Source: Nocardioides sp. TF02-7 (lineage in GTDB: Bacteria; Actinomycetota; Actinomycetes; Propionibacteriales; Nocardioidaceae). Taken from it: DNA of 64,000 nt. Below are positions 1 through 9,911 of the stretch, piece after piece. Position 1 is the stretch's first letter. Each line of letters starts with the position of its first letter. The notes under the pieces are model-generated. The model had not been told where the DNA came from. It made no database searches and saw only the letters and a program-made list of their open reading frames with translations. The stretch is from contig NZ_CP092535.1 of the NCBI RefSeq assembly GCF_022437945.1, forward strand, positions 558,001 through 622,000. Direction: 5' to 3'. Made by a program: the position numbers and the translations under genes.

Positions 1-765
1 CATCCGGTCCTTGCCGCCGTCGCCGGTGGTGCGGGCGCCGGCCGAGCCGACCACCCGGTCGTGCCCGCCGTTGCCGTGGCCGCTCCCGCCGACGACCACG
101 ACGTCGTCCGCCCCGGCGCCGCCGCTGACCGTCGCCCCCCGGCCGCGCAGCACGTCGTCGCCACCCCGGCCCCGGACCACGTCTGCTCCGCCGCCGCCGT
201 CGAAGACGTCGGCGTCGGGGCCGCCGACCATCCGGTCGGCGGCCGGCGTGCCGCGGACCATCTCGACCTGGCCGTACTGGTCGTGGCCCGCGCCGTCCAC
301 GGTCGCGCGCGCCCCGTCGACGCGCACCGGTCCACCGTCGAAGTCCTCGTAGCTGAGCAGGTCGTGGCCGCCACCGCCCGCAACCCGGTCGTCGCCCGGC
401 CCCTCGCCGATGCCGTCGGCGCCGCCGCGCCCCCACACCCGGTCGTCGCCGTCCCCGCCGATGAGGGTGTCGCCGCCGGCCCCGCCGTCGAGGACGTCGT
501 CGCCGGCCCCGCCGAGCAGCAGGTCGTCACCGGGACCGCCGCAGACGACGTCGTCACCGCCGTGCCCGTTGAAGACGTCGTCGCCCTCGCCGAGGTGCAC
601 CACCTCGGGCAGGAGGTTCCCCTCGAGGACGTCGTCGCCGTCGGTTCCGGTCAGGGTGGCCGGCCGACCCTGGCAGGTGGTGGGCGGGGCGGCTGCGGAC
701 ACACCGACGAACGTCACGGGCGCCACGGCGGCGGCGAGGACCAGGGTGAGAAGCGATCTGCGCAT
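1..765 (-). CDS. Secreted RTX-like calcium-binding repeat protein (3' end outside window)
   Basis: The ATG at 763-765 opens a protein starting MRRSLLTLVLAAAVAPVTF, a typical Sec signal peptide ending near AAAPP. The mature part (residues about 30-255) is built almost wholly of glycine/aspartate nonapeptides such as GGPGDDLLLGG, GGDGDDRVWGRGG and GRGGDDVLRG. This is the hemolysin-type (RTX, GGxGxDxUx) motif, which folds into a calcium-filled parallel beta-roll. In actinobacteria such proteins are exported by Sec, and the role is usually unknown. The reading frame is open through position 1, so the C-terminus is missing and no catalytic domain is visible. It is transcribed away from the GH3 gene at 993. 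Confidence 0.85.
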   Translation of the reverse strand, partial: MRRSLLTLVLAAAVAPVTFVGVSAAAPPTTCQGRPATLTGTDGDDVLEGNLLPEVVHLGEGDDVFNGHGGDDVVCGGPGDDLLLGGAGDDVLDGGAGGDTLIGGDGDDRVWGRGGADGIGEGPGDDRVAGGGGHDLLSYEDFDGGPVRVDGARATVDGAGHDQYGQVEMVRGTPAADRMVGGPDADVFDGGGGADVVRGRGGDDVLRGRGATVSGGAGADDVVVVGGSGHGNGGHDRVVGSAGARTTGDGGKDRM

Positions 766-980
766 GCCCCGGTCAACGACGGAAAGGGCAGATTGACACC
801 CCGATCGGGCAGTCCTGCCGCTCGCCGCGCGGGGCATGCACCGTCCGGACCGGCGTCACCCACTTTGCCGAGGACGAACCGTCATACGCTCACTGACCCT
901 GGGTACCCCGGGTAGACGCCAGGCCGCCCAACCGCCCCGATGACGGTCCCATGGGGGACGACCTCGCGGACTCCCTTCTC

Positions 981-986
981 GGAGGA
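981..986 (+). promoter_or_regulatory. Ribosome binding site of the GH3 gene
   Basis: GGAGGA lies 6 nt before the ATG at 993. It supports that start over the earlier in-frame ATG at 951, because the 993 start leads directly into a signal peptide. Confidence 0.6.
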
Positions 987-992
987 CGTGGC

Positions 993-3681
993 ATGAGGAC
1001 CAGACGAACGACAGGGGCGACGGTGCTGGTCGCCGCCCTCGCGGTGATCACCAGCATGGGGTCGGCGGTCGGCGAGGACGACGACCCGACCGACCCGAGG
1101 ACCCGCTTCGAGGGACCCGGGTTCGAGCCGGACCGAGTGGCGGTCCGGCCCGACGGCCAGCGGTACCAGGCACGGCGGTGGGACGACTCCGGACCGGTCG
1201 AGCGGCGGGTGCAGGAGCTGCTCGACCAGATGACGAACGAGGAAAAAGGCCGATCTCGCGACCGGCGACCTCAACAACTTCTTCGGCTTCTACAACGCGC
1301 CGATCGAGCGGCTCGACATCCCGGCGCTGACGATGGCCGACGGCCCGATCGGAGTCCGGGTGGCGAACCCGGAGGTCGACCGGTCGACCACCCAGCTGCC
1401 GTCGGGGTCGGCACTGGCCTCGACCTTCGACCAGCGGCTGGCCCGGCGGTACGGCGACCTGCTCGGCCAGGAGGCTTTCGACACCGGGCACAACGCGCTG
1501 CTCGGCCCCACCCTCGACATCGCGAGGACGCCGTTGTGGGGACGCGCGTTCGAGGGCTTCAGCGAGGATCCACTGCTCTCGGGGCTGATGGGCGCCGAGG
1601 TGGTGCGCGGCATCCAGAGCCACCCGGTGTTCGCCACCCTCAAGCACCCGTTCGCCTACACCCAGGAGACAGACCGGTTCGACGTCTCGGCCGAGATGAG
1701 CGAGCGCGTGCTGCAAGAGGTCTACACCCGCCCGTTCGCGATCGCCCAGGAACGCTCGCACCCGGGCTCGATGATGTGCTCGTTCAACCGGCTCAACGGC
1801 GTGCACGCCTGCGAGCACCCTGCCCTCAACCGGATCCTCAAGCAGCAGCTGCGGTTCCGCGGGTTCGTGATGAGCGACTACAACGCCACGCCCAGCACGG
1901 TCCAGGCGGCCAACAACGGCCTCGACCAGGAGCAGCCCGGGGACCAAGGGCCCGGCACCGCGAACTTCGGCGAGCGGCTGCTGCAGGCGGTGGCCGACGG
2001 CGAGGTCTCCCAGGCACGGCTCGACGACATGGCTCGCCGGATCCTGCGCACCATGGTCGGTCTCGGCCTGTTCGACACCCGCCCCGGCTACAACCCGTGG
2101 AACAAGGAGCGGAACAGCGACTTCGCCCGGCGGGTCGCCGCCCGCGCGATGGTCCTGCTGAAGAACCGGGGCGGCGTGCTGCCGATCGCCGATCGGGTGC
2201 GCTCGATCGCGGTCATCGGCCCCGACGCCGACAACATCTCCGCCCAGGGCGGCGGGTCCTCGGTCGTCAGCGTCCCCACCCGGTCGGTGAGCCCCCTGCA
2301 AGGCATCCGTCAGCGCGCTGGTGACCGGACCCGCGTCCGGTACGCCCAGGGCGTCGACGGGATCTCCGAGGGCGACCTGCTGCCGGGTCCTGCTCCCGTG
2401 CCGTCGTCCGTCCTGAGCTCGGCGCCCGGCAGCCGCGAGGACGGTCTCTCGGCGCAGTATTGGACCGACGACGGGTTCCCCGGTGGAGAGCCCTACCGCA
2501 GCGTGGTCGACCCCAACGTCAACGTGAGCTTCGGCTTCCAGACGTTCCCGGGGTTCAACGCCACCTCTCCGAAGATCCCGACGCCGGTCGGCGAGTTCCC
2601 GCTCTTCGGCGACCTCTCGGCCCGGTGGACGGGCGTCCTGACGGCTCCGGCGACGGGGGTCTACACGCTCGGCCTCACCGCTCGTGGGGATGCCACCCTC
2701 GCGATCGACGGTGAGACCTTCGTCGAGCACACCGGCGACCTCTCGTCGGTGGGCAAGCGGATCCGGCTGCGGCAGGGTCAGGAGGTCGAGGTCGAGATCG
2801 AGTACTCCGCACCGGCGCTCAACACCTACCAGGGCGGGCAGGTCCGGTTCTTCTGGAGGCACCCGGAGCGGGTGATGAGTCCGATGATGCGCGCTGCGGT
2901 GCGGCTCGCCGACCGCTCGCGGATGGCCGTCGTCGTCGTCCGCGACTACGAGACGGAGGGCGTCGACCGACCCGGCATCCACCTGCCGAAGGAGCAAGAA
3001 CAGCTCATCCGACGGGTCGCTGCGGTCAACCCGAACGTCGTGGTGGTCGTGGAGACCGGTGCGGCGACGCGGGTGACGCCGTGGATCCGGGCCGTCGAGG
3101 GAGCTGTCCAGGCGTGGTACCCCGGCCAGGAGCAGGGCGCGGCCATCGCCGACGTGCTGTTCGGCGACGTCAACCCGTCCGGGCACCTGACGGCGACCAT
3201 CCCCCGCAACGGAAGCGTCATCCCGGGCACCCCCGCCGGCACCGCCCGGTTCCGCGAGGGCGTCTTCGTCGGCTACCGCGGGTTCGCTCGCCGAGAGGTC
3301 AGCTACCCGTTCGGCCACGGGCTGTCGTACACGTCGTTCGACTACCGGCGGTTGCGGGTGCGCGACACGAGGGACGGCCTGCGGGTCACCTTCCGCGTGG
3401 CCAACACCGGCGACCGAGCCGGCATCGACGTGCCGCAGGTGTACGTCGGCCGGCTGCCCACCGACGCGGTGCGCACACCGCCGCGCCAGCTGGCCGGGTT
3501 CGACACGGTGCTCGTGCGGCCGGGACGCTCGGCACGGGTCCGCATCGACGTGCCGGACCAGGCGCTGTCGTACTGGGCCAGTGCCAGGGACCGGTGGGTG
3601 AAGACCCGTGGGCCGGTGACGGTCCGGGTCGGGCACTCCGCGCTCGACACCGAGCTGCGAACGCGGGTGCGGGTCCGCTGA
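993..3681 (+). CDS. Secreted glycoside hydrolase family 3 beta-glucosidase with PA14 domain (frameshifted)
   Basis: A signal peptide (MRTRRTTGATVLVAALAV) is followed by the GH3 N-terminal barrel, with GPTLDIARTPLWGRAFEG and GFVMSDYNA. The Asp of SDY, near residue 295, is the expected nucleophile; families more often have SDW. Then come the C-terminal alpha/beta sandwich (VLLKNRGGVLPIADRVRSIA), a PA14 insert at about residues 475-625 (LSAQYWTDDGFPGG, WTGVLTAPATGVYTL, VRFFWRHP), and a fibronectin III-like end (VTFRVANTGDRAG). It should hydrolyse beta-linked gluco-oligosaccharides outside the cell, with PA14 contributing to binding. One extra A in the run 1243-1247 breaks the frame between MTNEEK and ADLATGDLNNFFGFY. 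Corrected, it is 895 aa, normal for PA14-bearing GH3 enzymes. The exact sugar substrate cannot be read from sequence. Confidence 0.9.
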
Positions 3682-3689
3682 CCTGCGCT

Positions 3690-3720
3690 CCCGGGGACCG
3701 GCCGGCGGCCGGTCCCCGGG
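3690..3720. terminator. Bidirectional hairpin terminator between convergent genes
   Basis: Perfect 14-bp arms (CCCGGGGACCGGCC and its complement) with a 3-nt loop sit between the stop of the GH3 gene and the stop of the convergent SpoIID gene. There is no U-tract, as is usual in high-G+C actinobacteria. Confidence 0.7.
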
Positions 3721-3733
3721 TTGCACCCGTCGG

Positions 3734-4929
3734 TCAGCGCACCCGGAACCAGGTGGAGCGCAGCCCGAAGATCGACCGGAACGTGTCGCCGGTGGGGGTC
3801 GCCGTCGCCTTGCTGCCGACGATCCGGACCTCGAGCGCGCGGCCGCCCCACCCGCCGTTGCCGTCGCGCTCGACCACGCGCAGGCGGCGGAAGTCGCCGA
3901 TGTGGGGGGAACGCCTCCTCGATCGCCGTCGCCCGGAGGGTCACCCGCCACCGCCGGTTGGGGTTGCCCGACCAGGTGTCCCACGGGTCCTGCTTGGCCA
4001 CCAGGTAGGGCCGGCCACCGTCGACGGTCCAGCCGCCGGTGCTGGCGGAGAACTGGGTGAACGCCGGCCGGCCGCCGTGCACCAGCACCTGGCCGCGGGT
4101 CGCGCGGATGGCGCGGTCGGACGCGGGGTGCGCGGCGGAGACGCCGCCGTAGACCTGGGACTGGGTGGTGTCCCAGACGTCGAAGTAGCCACCCCGGTCG
4201 CGGCGCTCGAACGCGGCGTAGGTCCGCGCGGCGACCGCCTGGGCCCGGACGGCGTGGGGGTGCCACAGCGCCGGCACCTCGAGCGGCACGACGCCGCGGA
4301 GGTAGGCCTCGAGGGACACCACGTTGACGGTGTTGCGGCGCTTGCCTGCGACGGCCGACCGCACCGCCCCCTGGTAGCGGGTCGCCCCGCCGGGCTTGAC
4401 CAGCGTCACCACGCCCCCCGACGAACTCGGCCTCGCCCGCGACCGTGCGCACCGCCCGCCACCGGTCGGTGCGCTTCCACAGCGTGGTCGCCGCACCGCC
4501 CCTCGCGGCGGTGAGCCGCCACCGGCTCGGCGCCTGGCCGAGCTTCCAGGTGCGGCCGTTCGCCACCCGCCGCATCCGCAGGCCGGGCGTCGCCCGCACC
4601 ACGACGTCGTCGCTGGTGTCGCCGGTGATCAGCACCTTGACCTTGCCGCGCGCCGTGCCCCACGTCGTACGGGGGTAGTAGAACCGCAGGATCTGGCGGT
4701 AGGTGCGCCCGTGCTCCGACGCAGCGCCCTGCGCGCCCCACTGCGACATCCCCTTGCCGTGCCCGTAGCCGCGGCCCTCCAGGGTCACCGAAGCCGGGCC
4801 GGCGGCCGCAGCGGCGGTCGACGCCCCGGACGGCGCGGACGTGGTCGTCGCGGTCAGCACGGTCGCGAGGGCGGTGGCGCAGAACGCGGCGGCGAGCACG
4901 CGGATCCGAGGCGCGGTGGTCGCAGTCAT
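3734..4929 (-). CDS. SpoIID/LytB domain secreted protein (two frameshifts)
   Basis: The N-terminus has a signal peptide (ATG 4929, then AAFCATALATVLTATTTSA). The mature part carries SpoIID/LytB hallmarks: GRGYGHGKGMSQWGAQGAA, NTVNVVSLEAYLRGVVPLEV, AVRAQAVAARTYA and a later STGGWT. SpoIID homologues are lytic enzymes or enhancers acting on peptidoglycan glycan strands; in non-sporulating actinobacteria they are thought to act in cell-wall turnover. An extra base in each of the C run 4414-4419 and the G run 3904-3909 breaks the frame; correction gives 397 aa ending TWFRVR at 3734. A TACGGT hexamer at 4936-4941 (minus strand) lies 6 nt before the start, suggesting a leaderless mRNA. It diverges from valS. 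Confidence 0.85.
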
Positions 4930-4985
4930 CGCTCGACCGTAGCCCGGGGCGGGTAACCAGATCCAACCGTGACGTCGTGTCCGCC

Positions 4986-4991
4986 TAGGAT
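4986..4991 (+). promoter_or_regulatory. -10 element of valS, leaderless arrangement
   Basis: TAGGAT with 6 nt to the ATG at 4998 places the expected transcription start at or next to the start codon. It favours 4998 over the TTG at 4992. Confidence 0.5.
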
Positions 4992-4997
4992 TTGGCC

Positions 4998-7626
4998 ATG
5001 ACCGAGACCCCGCAGCAGGCCCCCGACCCGACCAGCACCGGCACCGGTGCGGTCGAGGTACCGGACCGCCCTGCCCTCGAGGGCCTCGAGGCGAAGTGGG
5101 CCGCGCAGTGGAAGGACGAGCGGACCTACGCCTTCGACCGCAGCCAGCCCCGCGAGAACGTCTACGCGATCGACACCCCGCCGCCGACCGTCAGCGGCAG
5201 CCTCCACGTCGGCCACGTGTTCTCCTACACCCACACGGACCTCATCGCGCGCTACCAGCGGATGCGCGGCAAGGCCGTGTTCTACCCGATGGGCTGGGAC
5301 GACAACGGGCTGCCGACCGAGCGCCGGGTGCAGAACTACTACGGCGTCCGGTGCGACCCGTCGCTGCCCTACGACGCCGACTTCACCCCCGCCCGCGAAG
5401 CCGGACCCGAAGCGGCAGATCCCGATCAGCCGCCCCAACTTCGTCGAGCTGTGCGAGCAGCTCGTCGAGGAGGACGAGAAGGTCTTCGAGTCGCTGTGGC
5501 GCACACTCGGCCTCTCCGTCGACTGGGACGTCAACTACACGACGATCGGCGCCAAGGCGCAGCGGGTGAGCCAGCGCGCGTTCCTGCGCAACCTCGCGCG
5601 CGGCGAGGCCTACCTGCAGGAGGCGCCGACGCTCTGGGACGTCACGTTCCAGACCGCGGTCGCGCAGGCCGAGCTCGAGGCGCGGGAGTACGCCGGCCAC
5701 TACCACCGGGTCGCCTTCCACCGGCCCGACGGCACCCCGGTCCACATCGAGACCACCCGTCCCGAGCTGATCCCGTCGGTGGTGGCCCTGATCGCGCACC
5801 CCGACGACGAGCGCTACCAGCCGCTGTTCGGCACCACGGTCACCTCGCCGGTCTTCGGCGTCGAGATCCCGGTCCTCCCCCACCCCGCCGCGGAGAGGGA
5901 CAAGGGCGCGGGCATCGCGATGTGCTGCACGTTCGGCGACCTCACCGACGTCCAGTGGTGGCGCGAGCTGCAGCTGCCGGTGCGCACCGTCATCGGCCGC
6001 GACGGCCGGTTCAGCCGGGAGACGCCCGAGTGGCTGGCCGGCGACCGCGCCGCGGCGGCGTACGAGGACCTCAAGGGCAAGACGGTCCACACCGCCCGCG
6101 AGCTGGTGGTGGCCAAGCTCCGCGAGACCGGCGACCTCGTCGGCGACCCGACGCCGACGCAGCGGATGGCGAACTTCTACGAGAAGGGGCGACAAGCCGC
6201 TCGAGATCGTCTCGACCCGCCAGTGGTACGTCCGCAACGGCGGCCGCGGAGGCCCCGGTCCGGGACGCGCTGCTCGCCCGCGGCGCCGAGATCGAGTGGG
6301 TCCCGCCGCACATGCGGCACCGCTACGACAACTGGGTCGGCGGCCTCAACGGCGACTGGCTGATCTCGCGGCAGCGGTTCTTCGGCGTGCCGTTCCCGGT
6401 CTGGTACCCGCTCGACGCCGACGGCGAGCCCGACCACACCCGGCTGCTGCTGCCGACCGAGGAGCAGCTCCCGATCGACCCGTCGACCGACGCGCCCGAG
6501 GGCTACAGCGAGGACCAGCGCGGCAAGCCGGGCGGCTTCATCGGCGACCCCGACGTGATGGACACCTGGGCGACCTCGTCGCTCACGCCCCACATCGCCG
6601 GCGGCTGGGTGGACGACCAGGACCTGTTCGACCGGGTCTTCCCGATGGACCTGTGCACCCACGCGCACGACATCATCCGCACCTGGCTGTTCGGGCGGGT
6701 CGTCCGCGCCCACTTCGAGAACGGCGTCGCGCCGTGGTCGCACGCGATGATCTCCGGCTTCATCGTCGACCCCGACCGGAAGAAGATGTCGAAGTCCAAG
6801 GGCAACGTCGTGGTGCCCAACGAGATCCTCGACAAGTACGGCGCCGACGCCGTCCGGTGGCGGGCCGCCATCGCCCGGCCGGGCCTCGACTCCCCCGTTC
6901 GACGAGACCCAGATGAAGGTCGGCCGCCGGCTGGCGATGAAGGTCCTCAACGCCTCCAAGTTCGTGCTCGGCAGCGTCGGCGCGACCGAGCTGAGCACCG
7001 TCGCCGTCACCGAGCAGGTCGACTGCGCCCTGGTGGGCCGGCTGGCCAACGTCGTCGTCAAGGCCACCGACGCGTTCGAGGCCTACGACTACACGACGGC
7101 GCTCGAGGTGACCGAGAAGTTCTTCTGGGAGTTCTGCGACGACTACCTCGAGCTGGTCAAGGAGCGCGCCTACGGCAGCGTCGAAGGTGGTGGCGGTGCC
7201 GCGACCGAGTCGGCTCGGGCGACCCTGGCGCTCGCCCTCGAGGTGCAGCTGCGGCTGCTCGCGCCGTTCCTGCCCTACGTCACCGAGGAGGTCTGGTCGT
7301 GGTGGCGGCCGGGCTCGGTCCACCGCGCCTCGTGGCCCACGGTCGCCGAGCTGGGCTCGGCAGCGGCCGAGGACGCCCGGATCATCGACGGCGTGGCCGC
7401 CGCCCTGGCCGGCGTCCGCGGCGCGAAGTCGCAGGCCAAGGTCGGCATGAAGACGCCGCTGACCCGGGTGGAGGTCCGGGGTCCGGAGAAGCTGGTCCGC
7501 GACGCCGAGCGGGCGGCCTCCGACCTGCGGGCCGCGGGCCGGATCACCGGCGACCTCGTGTTCACCGTCGACGACGCCCTCGCCGAGATCAGCGTCGACG
7601 CCACGCTCGCCGAGCAGGACGCGTAG
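4998..7626 (+). CDS. valS: Valyl-tRNA synthetase (four frameshifts)
   Basis: Class I synthetase that charges tRNA-Val. Seen in order: the HIGH motif as [24 protein letters not shown], the editing (CP1) region with [44 protein letters not shown] (KMSKS loop), and an anticodon-binding region ending [13 protein letters not shown]. There is no long C-terminal coiled coil. Single extra bases in the runs at 5386-5390, 6186-6189, 6248-6249 and 6892-6896 break the frame four times. Removing them gives 874 aa with uninterrupted family sequence, so the gene is almost certainly intact in the organism. In many actinobacteria valS adjoins clpX and folC; here it is convergent with clpX and several kb away. 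Confidence 0.95.
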
Positions 7627-7633
7627 GACCGTT

Positions 7634-7647
7634 CCGCCCCGGGGCGG
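7634..7647. terminator. Possible terminator after valS
   Basis: A 14-bp perfect palindrome, CCGCCCCGGGGCGG, starts 8 nt after the valS stop. It is short and has no U-tract, so this is tentative. Confidence 0.35.
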
Positions 7648-7739
7648 CTCCCGCGTCCCCCTCGTTCGCGGGGATGAAATCGGTCGTCCCCGAGGACGAA
7701 CCGCGTGCCCGAGCCGGCGGGTCCGCGCTGCGGGGCTCC

Positions 7740-7745
7740 TAGCCT
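7740..7745 (+). promoter_or_regulatory. -10 element of the small secreted protein gene
   Basis: TAGCCT lies 7 nt before the ATG at 7753, the leaderless spacing seen at other genes in this window. Confidence 0.45.
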
Positions 7746-7752
7746 CCGCGGC

Positions 7753-8268
7753 ATGAAGACGAACACGAGACCCCGCGTCACGCCCTCCTTCGTCGTCGCC
7801 TGCGCCGCACTGGTGCTGGCAGCGATCACCGGCGTCGCCACGGCCGCGCCGCTGATCAGCGGTCGCGACATCGCCAAGAACGCGATCACGACCAAGCACA
7901 TCAAGGACAAGGCGGTCCAGACCGCCGACCTCGCGCCCAAGACCCGGAAGGCGCTCCAGGGCCGCAAGGGCCCGGCCGGGCGCGACGGCGTGAGCGGCTA
8001 CCAGGTCGTCACCGGTGACAGCGCGGCCTCGGAGGGCACGGAGGACTGGATCCACGTCGACGTCGCCTGCCCCGAGGGCAAGAAGGCGCTCGGCAGCAGC
8101 GTGACCTGGGTCTACGTCGGCAACGACGCCTACAGCCCCGCCGTCCTCTACCGCTCGCCCAGCACGGCGACGCTCAACGCGACCGCCACCGGCTACTCGT
8201 TCCGCGGCTCCCCGCTCTGGGACGACTTCGTCCTCCGCGGCAGCGTGACCTGCGCGACCGTCCGCTGA
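7753..8268 (+). CDS. Small secreted protein of unknown function
   Basis: A 171-aa protein with an N-terminal signal or anchor (PSFVVACAALVLAAITGVATA). Next is a short polar repeat-like part (ISGRDIAKNAITTKHIKDKA, AVQTADLAPKT), a collagen-like GRKGPAGRDG spot, and a C-terminal domain with two cysteines (VDVACPEGKK and VTCATVR) that could form a disulfide. This layout is common in actinobacterial exported proteins, but I know no assigned role. The start at 7753 is chosen over the upstream GTG because it begins the signal sequence and sits 7 nt from a -10 hexamer. Confidence 0.7.
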   Translation: MKTNTRPRVTPSFVVACAALVLAAITGVATAAPLISGRDIAKNAITTKHIKDKAVQTADLAPKTRKALQGRKGPAGRDGVSGYQVVTGDSAASEGTEDWIHVDVACPEGKKALGSSVTWVYVGNDAYSPAVLYRSPSTATLNATATGYSFRGSPLWDDFVLRGSVTCATVR

Positions 8269-8283
8269 CCCGACGACCGACAA

Positions 8284-8331
8284 CTACCCGACGACCTCGA
8301 GCGCGAGCCGGTAGGCGCGCTCGAGGTCGTC
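8284..8331. repeat. Left copy of a 48-bp direct repeat (tetR 3'-end duplicate)
   Basis: It shares 27 identical bases, then 6 mostly different, then 15 or more identical bases with 9912-9959, which is the 3' end of the tetR gene. Read on the minus strand it encodes a tail DLERAYRLALEVVG plus stop, against DLERGCRLALEVVG in the real gene. It also contains an inverted repeat able to form a hairpin, so it may terminate the gene ending at 8268. With the right copy it brackets the HNH gene. Confidence 0.8.
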
Positions 8332-8375
8332 GGCACCCCGCACGACTGAAATCTCTACTCTCGAGGCGTCGACAA

Positions 8376-8391
8376 TCGAACATGCGTTCGA
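8376..8391 (+). promoter_or_regulatory. SOS box (LexA operator)
   Basis: TCGAAC-ATGC-GTTCGA is an exact match to the actinobacterial LexA consensus TCGAAC-N4-GTTCGA. It directly abuts the -10 hexamer of the HNH gene, so bound LexA would cover the promoter and DNA damage would induce the gene. Confidence 0.85.
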
Positions 8392-8397
8392 TAGGAT
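8392..8397 (+). promoter_or_regulatory. -10 element of the HNH gene
   Basis: TAGGAT follows the SOS box without a gap and lies 6 nt before the ATG at 8404, predicting a leaderless transcript. Confidence 0.55.
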
Positions 8398-8403
8398 GGG
8401 CGC

Positions 8404-9825
8404 ATGCCTTCTCCCGACGCCCGCTCCTCGGCCGCTGCAGCGGTCGAGGCTGCCGCGGCGGTGGCACAGGTCGACTTCGACGCCGTGGGCGGGCAGGACC
8501 TGCTCGAGGTCGCGGTGCTGCTGGGAAAGGTCAAGAACCAGGCCGACGCCGCCCTGGTGCGGATCACCGAGCGGCTGGGTGCCACCGGCTCAGCCGAGGC
8601 CGCCGGCTGGGCCTCGACCAAGGACTTCCTCACCCACGCCCTCGGCGGCCGCAAGGGCGCCGGCGCGGCCTACGACCGGGTCGCCAAGCAGACCGCCGAA
8701 CTACCGGCGGTGCGCGCGGCCATGGCCGCCGGTGACCTCTCCCTGGCCCAGGCCGGCGCGATCGGCGGCCGGGTCGCGACCCTGCCCCGGGTGCCCAAGC
8801 TGCGCACCGGTGCGGCCGCGGTGCTGGTCGACCTGGCCCGCACCGAGGGCCGCGACGCCACCGACCTCGACCAGGCGTTCCCCGGCGTGGTCAACCAGCT
8901 CGACCCCGAGGGCCGGGTGCTGGGCTCGGACCGGGACAAGGAGCTGGAGGAACGCGGTGTCCACCACGCCCGGTTCCTCTCCTTCACCAACGACACCCTC
9001 GGCGGCGTGCGGATCAAGGGCTACGCCAGCCTCGAGGAGGCCGAGCTGGTCAAGGCCACCCTGATGCCGCTGGCCGCACCCGTGGTCACCGACCGCGGCG
9101 CCTGCGGCGGCGACCCCGACAACATCAGCCGCTTCGACGACCAGGGCCGCCGCCTCGGACGCCCCTGCCCCACCCCCGGCTGCGCGCACGACGGCAAAGA
9201 CCCCCGCGACGCCGGCGCCCGGATGTGGGACGCACTGGTCGAGACCTGCGACCGGCTCCACGCCACCGACTCCCTGCCCCACGCCCACGGCTCCACCGCC
9301 CGGATCTTCGCCACCACCACCCTCGACGACCTCCGCCAACAACTCCCCGACGACCGGCGACCGCGCCGCGGACGTCAACCCGGCATCGGCGGCACCCTGC
9401 CCTCCGGAGAGACCCTGTCCGCAGCCGCCGTACGCCGCCTGGCCTGCGACGCCGAGATCATCCCCGCCGTCCTCGGCAGCCAGAGCCAGGTCCTCGACGT
9501 CGGTCGCGCCAGCCGCCTGGTCACCGCCGCGATCTGGCTCGCCCTCGTCCTGCGCGACCAGCACTGCGCCTTCCCCGGCTGCAACCGCCTCCCCATCGCC
9601 TGCGACGCCCACCACATCCTCCACTGGGCCGACGGCGGACCCACCAGCCTCGACAACCTGGTGCTGCTGTGCCGCAAGCACCACACCCTCGCCCACCGCA
9701 CACCATGGCAAGTCCAGATCCACCCCGACACCCGCCGACCCATCTGGACCCCACCACCACCAGTCGACGACACCAGCAGGTGCCCCTACCGCCCCGCCCA
9801 ACGACCACCACCCAAGGCCGCCTGA
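8404..9825 (+). CDS. DUF222/HNH endonuclease domain protein (13E12-repeat type)
   Basis: Intact 473-aa protein. The N-terminal two thirds match the DUF222 pattern (LLEVAVLLGKVKNQADAALV, AGWASTKDFLTHALGG, AAMAAGDLSLAQAGAI). The C-terminus is an HNH nuclease fold: CAFPGCN, then CDAHHILHWADGG, then NLVLLCRKHHTLAH, with CxxxC and CxxxH metal ligands and the catalytic His of the DAHH segment. The family is multi-copy in actinobacteria and includes the mycobacterial REP13E12 elements, some of which are LexA-regulated and serve as phage integration targets. It has its own SOS box and leaderless promoter and lies between two copies of a tetR 3' end, which suggests an acquired unit. Its substrate is not known. 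Confidence 0.9.
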   Translation: MPSPDARSSAAAAVEAAAAVAQVDFDAVGGQDLLEVAVLLGKVKNQADAALVRITERLGATGSAEAAGWASTKDFLTHALGGRKGAGAAYDRVAKQTAELPAVRAAMAAGDLSLAQAGAIGGRVATLPRVPKLRTGAAAVLVDLARTEGRDATDLDQAFPGVVNQLDPEGRVLGSDRDKELEERGVHHARFLSFTNDTLGGVRIKGYASLEEAELVKATLMPLAAPVVTDRGACGGDPDNISRFDDQGRRLGRPCPTPGCAHDGKDPRDAGARMWDALVETCDRLHATDSLPHAHGSTARIFATTTLDDLRQQLPDDRRPRRGRQPGIGGTLPSGETLSAAAVRRLACDAEIIPAVLGSQSQVLDVGRASRLVTAAIWLALVLRDQHCAFPGCNRLPIACDAHHILHWADGGPTSLDNLVLLCRKHHTLAHRTPWQVQIHPDTRRPIWTPPPPVDDTSRCPYRPAQRPPPKAA

Positions 9826-9911
9826 GGGACGACCGCACCCGCGCCCGCGGCCGCCCTACCGGACCACGTAGGCGCGGACCACCTCCTGCTCCGCCGTGCT
9901 GACCTCGGCGT

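Noticed and set aside
868..881. 14-mer CCGAGGACGAACCG at 868-881 and again at 7690-7703
   Set aside because: Short, with unrelated flanks and a biased base composition. Two chance copies of common codon-like words are plausible and no symmetry is shared.
1048..4929. A 1293-codon open frame on the minus strand running from the SpoIID start across the whole GH3 gene
   Set aside because: Only its first part is SpoIID. The rest is the antisense frame of the GH3 gene, open because G+C-rich codon usage removes stops, and it appears only through the frameshift at 4414-4419.
4998..7626. Programmed ribosomal frameshifting or pseudogenisation of valS and other genes
   Set aside because: There are four breaks in valS alone, no slippery site/stem architecture, and the same error type in many unrelated genes. 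Single homopolymer corrections restore full family sequence, so sequence error is far simpler.
8404..9825. HNH gene as part of a restriction or toxin system
   Set aside because: No methylase, immunity or antitoxin gene adjoins it, and the DUF222 N-terminus places it in the 13E12-type family.
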